Below, piece after piece: positions 8,616-17,042 of a stretch of 62,008 nucleotides of DNA. Each line of letters starts with the position of its first letter. Within the stretch, counting starts at the first letter, position 1. The notes below the pieces were generated by a model. The model was given only the letters and a program-made list of their open reading frames with translations. It was not told where the DNA came from and made no database searches. Source of the stretch: Microbispora amethystogenes (GTDB taxonomy: Bacteria; Actinomycetota; Actinomycetes; Streptosporangiales; Streptosporangiaceae); NCBI RefSeq assembly GCF_016863015.1, contig NZ_BOOB01000011.1, positions 1-62,008 on the forward strand, written 5' to 3'. A program made the position numbers and the translations under genes.

Positions 8616-9262
8616 TAGCCGAGGACGATCCGCTGCTGCGTGAAGGCGTCGCGCTGCTGCTGCGCGCGGAGTCCTTGGACGTGGTGGCCACGACCGACTC
8701 CCCGGACTCCTTCCTGGCGGCCGTCGACGCCCACCGGCCCGACGTGGCCATCGTCGACGTCCGGATGCCTCCGACCCACACCGACGAGGGCATCACCGCG
8801 GCGGTCGAGGCCAGGCGCCGTCAGCCCGGCCTGGCGGTGCTCGTGCTGTCCGCCTACGTCGAGCAGGCGTTCGCCACCGAGCTCCTCGCCGGCGGAACCG
8901 ACCGGCTCGGATACCTGCTCAAGGAGAGGGTCGGCCGCGTCGACCAGTTCCTCGACGCCCTGCACCGGGTGGCCGCGGGCGGCACGGCCATAGACCCCGA
9001 GGTCGTCGCGCAGTTGCTCACGCGCACCCGCACCGACAGCGGGCTGGAACGGCTGACCGCCCGGGAGTTCGACGTGCTCGCCCTGATGGCCGAGGGACTG
9101 GGCAACACCGCCATCTCCGAACGGCTCTTCGTGAGCGAAGGCGCCGTCCACAAGCACATCCGCAGCATCTTCGCCAAACTCGACCTGGCCCCCACCGACC
9201 GGGCGGACCGGAGGGTCACAGCCGTCCTGCGCTACCTGGAGGAGACCCAGCGCCGCGGCTGA
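8603..9262 (+). CDS. LuxR/NarL-family response regulator
   Basis: A 219-residue response regulator. The receiver domain starts MRIVIAEDDPLLREGV and has the phosphoacceptor Asp at residue 52 (AIVDVRMPP). The receiver Lys lies in GYLLKERVG. A GerE-type HTH follows at about 145-205 (LTAREFDVLALMAEG, NTAISERLFVSEGAVHKHI). Its ATG lies inside the last codons of the kinase gene. A 9-bp hairpin follows, so the CPBP-kinase-regulator unit ends here. Confidence 0.93.
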   Translation: MRIVIAEDDPLLREGVALLLRAESLDVVATTDSPDSFLAAVDAHRPDVAIVDVRMPPTHTDEGITAAVEARRRQPGLAVLVLSAYVEQAFATELLAGGTDRLGYLLKERVGRVDQFLDALHRVAAGGTAIDPEVVAQLLTRTRTDSGLERLTAREFDVLALMAEGLGNTAISERLFVSEGAVHKHIRSIFAKLDLAPTDRADRRVTAVLRYLEETQRRG

Positions 9263-9273
9263 CGTCGGACACA

Positions 9274-9296
9274 CGCCGCACCCCGCCGGTGCGGCG
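9274..9296 (+). terminator. hairpin terminator after response regulator
   Basis: Perfect 9-bp arms CGCCGCACC / GGTGCGGCG around a 5-base loop, 12 bases after the stop codon. Confidence 0.65.
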
Positions 9297-9466
9297 GTCC
9301 GCCTGGTCGCAGGCGGTGGTCATCATGTACGCCCCGCACCGGTGAACGTCTGCACCTCCACTTGTTGTGACTCCAGGTAATTGCAATGGCGGCTTGTTCT
9401 ACACAGAGAGTGATGAAAGAATTAGGGCAAGAGTTCGAATCGCAGGGGCGATGGGAGGAGGGGCGC

Positions 9467-12130
9467 ATGGAGTCTCCGACGTTCGACGTGCCAGCGCCGC
9501 GTCCTCCTGCTGATCCCTGGTGGGCCAGGATCATCGACGGCCCACCCTTCTGGCCCTCAGATGGCTCTCGTACGTCCGAGCCCGGCGCCGAGGATTCGCG
9601 TCTTCGCCCTGCCGTCGTGCCAAACCTTGCTGTCGTCGCGCCGAACCACCCTGCCGTCGTGCCGAACCACACTGTTGACGGTGGCCGCTCCCAGGACAGC
9701 GCGAGCGGAAACCCCACTGCCGCAGGTGGTGGCACTTCCACCCCGAGGCCGGCCGGTGGGATCCCGGCGAACCTACCCGACGACGCCGCCGACGCCGACG
9801 AACACGGGGACGCCGACGGGCCCGGGGACACCGACGGGCCCGGGGACACCGGACCCCAGAGCAGCGCGGCCGAAAGCGCCCCCGGTGGCACTGCCGGTGG
9901 CACTGCCGGTCCTGACGGAGCTCCCACCGGAGTGTCCGGCGGCGCCCCCGGCACCGATAGGAGCGATGGGGGCCGTGACCGGCATCGGGATGCCAGTGGT
10001 GCGTCTGATGTCCCCGGTGGCGCTGCCGGTGCTGCTTCTGACGGTGCCTTCGGCGGTGCTTCCGGCGGTGCTCGTGGTGGCGCTTTTGGCGCGGGGTCGT
10101 CGTCGTGGGTGGCGGTGGCGGCGGTTGCTGAGGCGGCGCGGGCGGTGGCGCTGGTGCCGGTGCCCGAGGCGGCGGAAGTGTGCCTGGCCGAGGCCGAGGA
10201 GTTGCTGTCGGCCCGCGACCGGATCACTTCAGCGTTGGCGGCCCGGGTCGGGCGTGTCCATCGGGCCGGGGAGGCGAAGAACCATGGGCATGCCTCCACC
10301 AAGTTGTGGCTGCGCACTGCTGGGGGGATGACCGTTCCCGGTGCCAGTCGCCTGTTGACGATGAGCATGGAGCTGGTCCGCCTGCAGGACGTGCGCCGCC
10401 TGTTCGCCGAGGGTGGCCTGGCTGAGGGCATTGTGGAGGCGATCTGCATAGCCACTTCCGGGCTGACCGACGACCAGGCCACCACCGCCGCAGGGATCCT
10501 GCTGGAGCTGGCTAAATCGGCGGGCGCGGCAGAGGTGGCCAAGGCGGGGCGATACCTGCGCGCGGTGCTCGACCCCGACGGCCACGAGAAGGACGAGCAG
10601 GCCGACTTCGACCGCCGATTCTTCCGGGTACGCCGTCGCAGGAACGGCGGTGTGGAGGGGGAGTTCTACCTGCCAGTGGAGGCCGCCGCACGGTTGCAGC
10701 ACCTGTTCGACGCCTACGCCAAGCCCAAGGCCGAGGGCGATGACCGCACCCTGAGCGTGCGGAACGCGGACGCGTTCATCGCGCTCCTGGAGAACAAGAT
10801 CGCCACCGAGCTTCTGGTTCTGGTCAACGCCGAATCCCTTCCCGACGACCCCGCGACGGCTCCCGGCAGCGGATCCCGCGCCGGTGATGCTCCGGGGCGT
10901 GACAGCGGGCGCTGCGAGAGCGACACCCCTGAGTGCGACAGTGGGTGCTACGAGAGCGACATACCCGAGTGCGACGGTGACCGGTTCGGGAGCGATGCGC
11001 CGAAGCGGAGCGACGAGCACTGGGCTGACGCGCCTATCAGCCGGAACCCTGGCGTGGATGCTCCCACCTGCGGCGACGAGCATCCCGCTACGGAGTGCTC
11101 GGCCACGGGCAGCCCGAACGTCGCCGAGCCGGGTGGCGCCAGTGCTGCGGGTGACGCCGATGACACCCAGCAGGGCTACGCCACTGACGCAGACATGCAA
11201 AGACACCGAGCACGGAACTCGCAGCACCCGTGTGCGCAGCAGGCGCATGCCTCTGATCACTCGTCCGAGGGTGACGACGCCCCTGCCACCCATAACGGGG
11301 ACAGCTCCAGCGGGAACTGCGCTGGAGACCGACGTGCGTCCGGCTGCCCCGATGAGGACCGCCCTGCCGGTGGCTGCACGACAGGGGGCCGCACGGCGGG
11401 GGACTACCGGCATGCCTTCACACCCGGAGAGGCTCCTTACCGGCTGCCGGGGGCGGGAGCCGACGCTCCGCCAGGTGCGGAACACGGCGGCGACGCCTGG
11501 CCGGGAGCTGACGCCTGGCCGGGAAACGAAGCCTGGCCTGGAAGTGACGCCTGGCTGGGCGGTGACGGCTGGGCGGGTGAGAGAGCCGACGCTTCGCCGG
11601 GTGCGGAAGACGGCGGTCCGTCGTGGGCGGGCGGCAGCGCCGGTGCTCGGTCGGGGGTGGGGGTGAACAGTCCGCCGGGGGTGGGGGTGAATGGTCCGCC
11701 GGGGGTGTGGTTGCGGGGGTTGCCGGGGCTGATCCTGGCGACCGGGCATCTGCTGCCCGTCTCCAGCGTGCACCGGCTGGCTCGCACCAGCACTCTGGTG
11801 AGGATCGTCATGAACGCCGCCGGGCAGGTCCTGGACATGGGCCGTAAGGCCCGCCTGGCCACCCCCGCCCAGCGCCGGGCGATCTTCGCCCGCTACGCCA
11901 CCTGCTGGGTCGACGGCTGCCCCCTGCCCGCCACCCTGTGCCAGATCGACCACGCCGACGACTGGTGCCGCGGCGGGCTGACCGACCTCAAGCTGCTCGG
12001 GCCGGCATGCCAGTTCCACAACCGCGACCGCTACCGCCACCCCACCCGCTACACCCGCCGCAAGACCGGCGACGACCGCTGGGCCTTCACCTACCGCAAC
12101 CCTTACAGCACCCGGCGAGCGAGGACATGA
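9467..12130 (+). CDS. DUF222 / HNH endonuclease-domain protein with expanded low-complexity regions
   Basis: Member of the 13E12-type DUF222-HNH family, here 887 residues against the usual 400-500. After about 200 residues of Gly/Asp/Pro/Ala-rich sequence, the DUF222 domain runs from about 205 to 450 (AAEVCLAEAEELLSARDRI to NADAFIALLENKIATELL). A second low-complexity region of about 300 residues follows, with repeats such as ESD-PECD and AWPGxDAWPG and the nucleotide repeat at 11641-11706. The HNH domain closes the protein: CWVDGCPLPATLCQIDH, then GPACQFHNRDRYRH, supplying the paired Cys and the H-N-H residues. The ATG at 9467 has a strong GGGAGGAGG ribosome site, better than the upstream ATG at 9386. 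The family's biological role is uncertain; it is often multicopy and variable. Confidence 0.85.
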   Translation: MESPTFDVPAPRPPADPWWARIIDGPPFWPSDGSRTSEPGAEDSRLRPAVVPNLAVVAPNHPAVVPNHTVDGGRSQDSASGNPTAAGGGTSTPRPAGGIPANLPDDAADADEHGDADGPGDTDGPGDTGPQSSAAESAPGGTAGGTAGPDGAPTGVSGGAPGTDRSDGGRDRHRDASGASDVPGGAAGAASDGAFGGASGGARGGAFGAGSSSWVAVAAVAEAARAVALVPVPEAAEVCLAEAEELLSARDRITSALAARVGRVHRAGEAKNHGHASTKLWLRTAGGMTVPGASRLLTMSMELVRLQDVRRLFAEGGLAEGIVEAICIATSGLTDDQATTAAGILLELAKSAGAAEVAKAGRYLRAVLDPDGHEKDEQADFDRRFFRVRRRRNGGVEGEFYLPVEAAARLQHLFDAYAKPKAEGDDRTLSVRNADAFIALLENKIATELLVLVNAESLPDDPATAPGSGSRAGDAPGRDSGRCESDTPECDSGCYESDIPECDGDRFGSDAPKRSDEHWADAPISRNPGVDAPTCGDEHPATECSATGSPNVAEPGGASAAGDADDTQQGYATDADMQRHRARNSQHPCAQQAHASDHSSEGDDAPATHNGDSSSGNCAGDRRASGCPDEDRPAGGCTTGGRTAGDYRHAFTPGEAPYRLPGAGADAPPGAEHGGDAWPGADAWPGNEAWPGSDAWLGGDGWAGERADASPGAEDGGPSWAGGSAGARSGVGVNSPPGVGVNGPPGVWLRGLPGLILATGHLLPVSSVHRLARTSTLVRIVMNAAGQVLDMGRKARLATPAQRRAIFARYATCWVDGCPLPATLCQIDHADDWCRGGLTDLKLLGPACQFHNRDRYRHPTRYTRRKTGDDRWAFTYRNPYSTRRART

Positions 12131-12363
12131 TGCCGAACCACATACGGGCCGCTGCCATGGTCGCGGGTGGCGGGCAGTCAGGGGGACATGATTAGCGAAG
12201 GCATGGCTGCCGGCTGAGGCCGGTGGGGTCCGGCAAGGAGTCGAGACGGTCGTGAGACGGTCGCGCGGATCAGAGCCCGAGCGGTCGGCCGGCATCGCGG
12301 CCCGATACCTGACGCTTCCTGACATGATCGGGCGATAGTCTCCCGCCGGAAGGAGGCGATGCG

Positions 12364-12891
12364 ATGCGTTACGTGGCGCTGTTGCGCGGCATCAACGTCA
12401 ACCCCGCCACCGCGGTGGCGATGGCCGATCTCAAGGCACTGCTCGAACGCCTCGGGCACGGGAGCGTGCGCACGCACCTGCGCAGCGGCAACGCCCTGTT
12501 CACGGCGGACGGTGACAGGGAGCCGATCGCCGCCGCGATCGAGCGCGGACTCCAGGAGGAGCTCGGCCTGTCCACAACGGTGATCCTTCGTACGGCTGAG
12601 CAGCTTCGCGGTGTGGTGGAGCGCAATCCCCTGGAGGTCAGGGACCCGGCCCGGTTCGCCGTGGTGTTCCTGGCCCGGCCGCCGGACCGTGAGGGGCTGG
12701 CGAGCATCGACCCGGCGGTGTACGCACCCGAGGAGATGCGGGTCGGCGAGCGGGAGCTGTACGTCTACTTCCCCGACGGGCTGCGGCGTCCCAAGCTGCC
12801 GCCGCTGCTGGAGAAGCACTCGACCGGCCCGGCGACCATGCGCAACTGGAACACCGTCACCCGCCTGCTCACACTCGCCGAGGACCTCTAG
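12364..12891 (+). CDS. DUF1697 protein
   Basis: A 175-residue protein of the DUF1697 family. It opens with the family signature RYVALLRGINVNPATAVAMADL, broken here as MRYVALLRGIN and then MADLKALLERLG, followed by THLRSGNALF. The length is usual. No catalytic role is established for the family. The start follows GGAAGGAGGCG with good spacing; an ATG five bases upstream is out of frame. The preceding 233 bases hold only small direct repeats (GAGACGGTCG twice near 12241-12260) and no gene. Confidence 0.85.
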   Translation: MRYVALLRGINVNPATAVAMADLKALLERLGHGSVRTHLRSGNALFTADGDREPIAAAIERGLQEELGLSTTVILRTAEQLRGVVERNPLEVRDPARFAVVFLARPPDREGLASIDPAVYAPEEMRVGERELYVYFPDGLRRPKLPPLLEKHSTGPATMRNWNTVTRLLTLAEDL

Positions 12892-12950
12892 GACTGTTCG
12901 AGCAGGACTGCGCGGGCTCCCCGTCGGGACCCAGTAGGGTCGGTGTCCTG

Positions 12951-14579
12951 ATGAGCGCCACTCTTGTCGCGAAGGAACTCGCCGCCGGGCACGGCGACCG
13001 CGTCCTGTTCACGGATCTCGATCTGGTCGTCGCGCCCGGGGACGTCGTCGGGCTGGTGGGAGTCAACGGCGCGGGCAAGTCGACGCTGCTTCGCCTGCTG
13101 GCCGGCCTCGACACCCCCGAGCACGGCAGCGTACGGCTCAGCCCGCCCACCGCCAACGTCGGCCACCTGCCGCAGGAGCCCGAACGGCGGCCGGGTGAGA
13201 CCGTCGCCGCCTTCCTCGCCCGCCGAACCGGGGTCGCCGCCGCACAGCGGGCCCTCGACGCGGCAACCGAGGCCCTCGTCGCCGGCGATGCCGGCGACGC
13301 GTACTCCGAGGCGCTCGATCGGTGGCTCGCCCTGGGCGGCGCCGACCTGGAGGAGCGGGCCGCGGAGGTGTCCGCCGACCTCGGGCTCACGGTCGGCCCG
13401 GAGCAGGAGATGGCATCCCTGTCCGGCGGGCAGGCGGCCCGGGTGGGGCTGGCCTCGCTGCTGCTCAGCCGTTATGACGTGTTCCTGCTCGACGAGCCCA
13501 CCAACGACCTCGACCTCGACGGCCTGGACCGGCTCGAACGTTTCGTGACAGGGCTGCGCGCCGGAACGGTGGTCGTCAGTCACGATCGCGAGTTCCTCGC
13601 GCGTACGGTGAACAGGGTGGTCGAGCTCGACCTCGCCCAGCAGCAGGTCCGGGCGTACGGCGGTGGGTACGACGCCTATCTGGAGGAGCGCGAGGTCGCC
13701 CGCAGGCACGAACGCGAGCAGTACGAGGAGTACGCCGACACCAGGTCGTCGTTGGAAGCCCGGGCCAGGGCCCAGCGCGCCTGGATGGAGAAGGGCGTCA
13801 AGAACGCGCGCCGCAAGGCCCCCGACGGCGACAAGCTCGGCCGGAAGTTCCGCACCGAGGCGACGGAGAAGCAGGCGGCCAAGGCCCGGCAGACCGAGCG
13901 GATGATCGAGCGGCTCGATGTCGTCGAGGAGCCGCGCAAGGAGTGGGAGCTGCGGATGGAGATCGCCGCCGCGCCCCGCTCCGGGGCCGTGGTCGCGACG
14001 CTGCGTGGCGCGGTCGTGCGACGTGGCTCCTTCACGCTCGGGCCCGTCGACCTGCAGATCGACTGGGCGGACCGGATCGCGATCACCGGCGCGAACGGCT
14101 CGGGCAAGACCACTCTGCTCGGCGCGTTGCTCGGCCGGGTGGCCCTCGACGGGGGCACGGCGGCGCTCGGCCCCGGTGTGGTCGTCGGCGAGGTCGACCA
14201 GGCGCGCGCCCTCTTCGAGGGCGACGAGCCGCTGCTCGGCGCGTTCGGCGCGCTCGTCGACCTGCCGCCCGCCGATGTCCGCACGGTGCTGGCCAAGTTC
14301 GGCCTGCGCGCCGACCATGTGCTGCGCCCGGCGGCCACGCTGTCACCGGGCGAGCGCACGCGGGCGGCCCTCGCCCTCCTCCAGGCCCGTGGGGTCAACC
14401 TGCTCGTCCTGGACGAGCCCACCAACCATCTCGACCTCGCGGCGATCGAACAACTGGAGTCGGCGCTCGCCTCGTACACGGGAACCCTGTTGCTCGTCAC
14501 CCACGACCGGCGCATGCTGAAGGCCGTCCACACGACCCGCCGTGTCGTCGTCGAGGCCGGCCGGATCCGCGAGGGCTGA
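12951..14579 (+). CDS. ABC-F family ATP-binding protein
   Basis: A 542-residue soluble protein with two ABC ATPase domains and no membrane segments. Domain 1 has Walker A GVNGAGKSTLLRLLAG, signature LSGGQAARVG and Walker B VFLLDEPTNDLDLD. Domain 2 has Walker A GANGSGKTTLLGALLG, signature LSPGERTRAA and Walker B LLVLDEPTNHLDLA. The charged linker (about residues 240-340) is typical of ABC-F proteins. These proteins bind the ribosome and act in translation or protect it from antibiotics. Whether this one is a resistance factor or a housekeeping (EttA/Uup-like) form cannot be settled from sequence. It is convergent with the NUDIX gene, with only five bases between stops. Confidence 0.93.
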   Translation: MSATLVAKELAAGHGDRVLFTDLDLVVAPGDVVGLVGVNGAGKSTLLRLLAGLDTPEHGSVRLSPPTANVGHLPQEPERRPGETVAAFLARRTGVAAAQRALDAATEALVAGDAGDAYSEALDRWLALGGADLEERAAEVSADLGLTVGPEQEMASLSGGQAARVGLASLLLSRYDVFLLDEPTNDLDLDGLDRLERFVTGLRAGTVVVSHDREFLARTVNRVVELDLAQQQVRAYGGGYDAYLEEREVARRHEREQYEEYADTRSSLEARARAQRAWMEKGVKNARRKAPDGDKLGRKFRTEATEKQAAKARQTERMIERLDVVEEPRKEWELRMEIAAAPRSGAVVATLRGAVVRRGSFTLGPVDLQIDWADRIAITGANGSGKTTLLGALLGRVALDGGTAALGPGVVVGEVDQARALFEGDEPLLGAFGALVDLPPADVRTVLAKFGLRADHVLRPAATLSPGERTRAALALLQARGVNLLVLDEPTNHLDLAAIEQLESALASYTGTLLLVTHDRRMLKAVHTTRRVVVEAGRIREG

Positions 14580-14584
14580 ACCGG

Positions 14585-15097
14585 CTACGGCTGACGAGCC
14601 TCACGGCCGAAGTAGTGGGCCACGACCTGCGTGTGGAGCGGGAACGCCAGCTCCTGAGGGGCGTCGATCACCACCCACTCGCTGGTCTCCGCGGTGGGCA
14701 CGACCGGCGGGAGTGCGTCCGCGGTCGTGCGCGGCCCGAGGCCGAAGATCAGCACGGTGCCGTCGGGCGCGCTGAGCACGTCGAAAAGCCGCACACCGGC
14801 CGCGTCGACGACGACGCCCGTCTCCTCGCGGACCTCCCGTACGGCGGCCTGCTGCCAGGACTCGCCGATGTCGACGAAGCCGCCGGGCAGGGCGAGCAGG
14901 CCGCGGTGCGGCTCGACCGCCCGGCGGACCACGAGAAGGCCGGACGTACGCGCGCTGTCCACCGGAAGCACCATGACCGCGACCGGCAGGGGATTGAGAT
15001 AGCTCGTGTTCCCGCACTCCTGGCAGGTCCTCGGCCAGGGCCGGCCGGGCGCGTAGGCCGCTCCGCAGAAGGAGCAGTGGGAGTTCTTGATCGCCAC
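14585..15097 (-). CDS. NUDIX hydrolase with N-terminal zinc ribbon
   Basis: A 170-residue hydrolase for nucleoside diphosphates linked to another moiety. The NUDIX box is complete: GGFVDIGESWQQAAVREV then REETGVV (Gx5Ex7REUxEExGU). An N-terminal CxxC...CxxC pair (CSFCG and CQECG) forms a zinc ribbon as in NADH pyrophosphatase-like members. It starts at GTG 15097. The actual substrate is unknown. It is divergent from the small protein at 15170, with a promoter/operator region between them. Confidence 0.88.
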   Translation of the reverse strand: MAIKNSHCSFCGAAYAPGRPWPRTCQECGNTSYLNPLPVAVMVLPVDSARTSGLLVVRRAVEPHRGLLALPGGFVDIGESWQQAAVREVREETGVVVDAAGVRLFDVLSAPDGTVLIFGLGPRTTADALPPVVPTAETSEWVVIDAPQELAFPLHTQVVAHYFGREARQP

Positions 15098-15137
15098 GCT
15101 CGCGAGCGTAGCAAGCTTCGCCGTCAGGACAGCTTGA

Positions 15138-15155
15138 CGTCAGGGAAACCTGACG
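15138..15155. promoter_or_regulatory. GAAA-loop inverted repeat between NUDIX gene and small HTH-like gene
   Basis: Perfect 7-bp arms CGTCAGG / CCTGACG around GAAA. A further GTCAGG copy lies at 15123-15128. It sits 15 bases before the start at 15170, where a ribosome site would be expected, so it could be an operator or an RNA hairpin that controls translation. Confidence 0.45.
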
Positions 15156-15169
15156 CAATGCTTGCTGGC

Positions 15170-15634
15170 ATGCCTACTCCTGAAGAGCTTGAGCGTCAGT
15201 TCACACTGCTGACCGCGGCCGCGCGCCTTGACGCACTCCGCACTCGCGAGGCCCTCGCCTCACCGGCCGAGGAGGCCGAGGAGGGCGATCTCGGACCCTT
15301 GTCCGGCGACGAGGACGCCGAGCCCCTGACGCGGGAGGAGACGCTGGAGCTTCTCGCGCTGGGCGAGGTGATCGCACGGAAGGCGAGCTACGGGCGTCAG
15401 CTCACGGTCCGATCGGCTCGCAGGGCCGGAGCTTCGTGGTCGCAGATCGGCGCCGCGCTGGGAACCACCAAGCAGTCGGCCTGGGAGGCGCACCAGCGAT
15501 GGATCGACGAACAGGCTCGGCACCGGAGCGAAGGCCACTGGGGCTGGGACGGCGACGAAGTGGCGGCCGCCCGCGCACTCGCCGGCTCACCCGAAGGCCA
15601 GGAAGCCCAGGAAGGCCAGGAAGCCGCCGGATGA
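15170..15634 (+). CDS. small helix-turn-helix-like hypothetical protein
   Basis: A 154-residue protein, MPTPEELERQFT to the stop. Residues 75-105 (RSARRAGASWSQIGAALGTT and KQSAWEAHQRWID) look like a sigma-factor/AsnC-type helix-turn-helix as found in small actinobacterial proteins. The rest is acidic. The tail carries three imperfect (Q/E)-E-A/G-Q repeats (GQEAQEGQEA). An ATG at 15158 in the same frame is also possible but would start two bases after the hairpin. No ribosome site is clear, so a leaderless or hairpin-controlled start is possible. Function is not known. Confidence 0.7.
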   Translation: MPTPEELERQFTLLTAAARLDALRTREALASPAEEAEEGDLGPLSGDEDAEPLTREETLELLALGEVIARKASYGRQLTVRSARRAGASWSQIGAALGTTKQSAWEAHQRWIDEQARHRSEGHWGWDGDEVAAARALAGSPEGQEAQEGQEAAG

Positions 15635-15645
15635 GCCCGCCGGCG

Positions 15646-16869
15646 TCACCCAGCCGAGGTGACGTGCAGGGCGACCGGCCGCAGGACCAGGCCGTCGGCC
15701 CATGTCACCGACTCCGGCGGAGTGGCCAGGCGGAGGGCGGGCCGCCGGGTGACCAGGGCCCTGAACGCCTCGGTGAGCTCGACCCTGGCGAGACTGGCGG
15801 CCAGGCAGCGGTGCGGGCCGTACCCGAACGCCACATGCGGGTTGGGCGGGTGGCCGGTGAAACGGTGGATGTCGAACCGGCCGGGCTCGGGGAACGCCCT
15901 CGGGTCGTGGTTGGCCGCGTTCAGGTTCGGCATGACGACCGTCCCCGCGGTCAGCGGGCCGCTCGGCAGTTCGGTGTCCTCGGTGACGCGGCGCATGAAG
16001 GCGTTGGCGGGCGGCCCGTCGAAGCGCAGGACCTCCTCGACGGCGGTGGCCGTCAGGGCGGGGTCCGCGACCAGTTCGTCCCATTGGCTCCGGTGCAGGA
16101 GCAACCGGAACACGCCACGGGCGATCATCGAGGCCGTCGTCTCGTAACCAGCTGTGATCAGGGAGAAGACGGTGTTGACGAGCTCGCCCTCCGACAGCCG
16201 GTCGCCTTCGTCCCTGGCCTGGATGAGCAGGTCGATGAGGTCCTGCCCGGGCGAGAGGCGATGCCGGGCGACCAGTTCGGCGGCGTAGGTCATGAAGCCG
16301 GTGTAGGCCTCCCCGCGCACCCGCTCGTCGGCCGTGGAGGTGGTCAGGAACATGTCCGTCCACCGGACGAACTTCTCGTAGTCGTCCATCGGCACGCCGA
16401 GCATCTCGCAGATGACATGGGCCGGTAGCCGCAGCGCGTATCCCTGGACCAGGTCGAAGTCGTCGCCCAGGCCGTCGAGGAGGTCCTCGGCGATCTTTGC
16501 GATGCGGGGACGCCACGGTTCGATCTGGCGCGGGGTGAAGGTGCCGTGCATGATCCGGCGGTAGCGCGTGTGCTCCGGCGGATCCTGGTTGACCAGCGCG
16601 TCCGGGTCGTCGTCGATGCCGACGCCGCTCACGAACCGCGGCAGCCCGGGCAGGCGGAGGTTACGGCTGGACGCGGGCGAGGCCAGCAGTGCGCGGACGT
16701 CCTCGTACCGGACGACCATCGGGACGCGGTCGCCGCTGGGCATGGTCGCCGGCTCCAGCGGCCCCGACTCACGCCGGCGGGCGAGCTCCGGCGACGGTGT
16801 GGCGAGCGGGCCCGGCACGATGTCCGGCACGATGTCCGGCCCCCCATCTGGGCTCAGCTCGGTGGCCAT
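15646..16869 (-). CDS. cytochrome P450
   Basis: A 407-residue soluble bacterial P450 monooxygenase. The oxygen-activation helix has SLITAGYETTASMI (AGxE/DTT), the K-helix has EVLR (ExxR), and the haem loop is FGYGPHRCLA with the haem-ligand Cys at residue 355. Length and motifs fit the CYP105/107-type class that uses a ferredoxin partner. No ferredoxin gene is nearby. I chose the ATG at 16869, behind GGAAGGGG, over an upstream ATG. It is divergent from an MFS exporter, and a modification-export pair is a reasonable inference. The substrate is unknown. Confidence 0.93.
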   Translation of the reverse strand: MATELSPDGGPDIVPDIVPGPLATPSPELARRRESGPLEPATMPSGDRVPMVVRYEDVRALLASPASSRNLRLPGLPRFVSGVGIDDDPDALVNQDPPEHTRYRRIMHGTFTPRQIEPWRPRIAKIAEDLLDGLGDDFDLVQGYALRLPAHVICEMLGVPMDDYEKFVRWTDMFLTTSTADERVRGEAYTGFMTYAAELVARHRLSPGQDLIDLLIQARDEGDRLSEGELVNTVFSLITAGYETTASMIARGVFRLLLHRSQWDELVADPALTATAVEEVLRFDGPPANAFMRRVTEDTELPSGPLTAGTVVMPNLNAANHDPRAFPEPGRFDIHRFTGHPPNPHVAFGYGPHRCLAASLARVELTEAFRALVTRRPALRLATPPESVTWADGLVLRPVALHVTSAG

Positions 16870-16915
16870 CGCAACCCCTTCCCAGTCGGGGGCGCCCGGG
16901 GGGCGGCCTACGCGG

Positions 16916-16944
16916 AACGTACGAAATGTCGCCGGGGCCGTCAA
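16916..16944 (-). promoter_or_regulatory. predicted P450 promoter
   Basis: On the minus strand a -35 TTGACG (16939-16944) and a -10 TACGTT (16916-16921) are separated by exactly 17 bases. The -35 lies in the first of three tandem repeats. Confidence 0.55.
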
Positions 16945-16976
16945 CAGGTCCCGTCAACAGGCCCCGTCAACAGCTC
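16938..16976. repeat. three tandem 13-bp repeats between P450 and MFS genes
   Basis: Units CCGTCAACAGGTC, CCGTCAACAGGCC and CCGTCAACAGCTC at 16938, 16951 and 16964. The first ten bases are identical in all three. On the minus strand each unit carries TGTTGACGG, so each offers a TTGACG -35-like box. They are likely regulator half-sites or duplicated promoter elements. Confidence 0.75.
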
Positions 16977-17042
16977 TGGAATGTTCTGACATACGGTGAC
17001 GGTTGCGCATAACGAAACCGCTGTGCCGAGGGAGTTCTGTCT

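Noticed and set aside
10229..12325. 698-codon minus-strand frame opposite the DUF222/HNH gene
   Set aside because: Low-complexity repeats are open in several frames; the HNH motif and ribosome site support the plus strand only.
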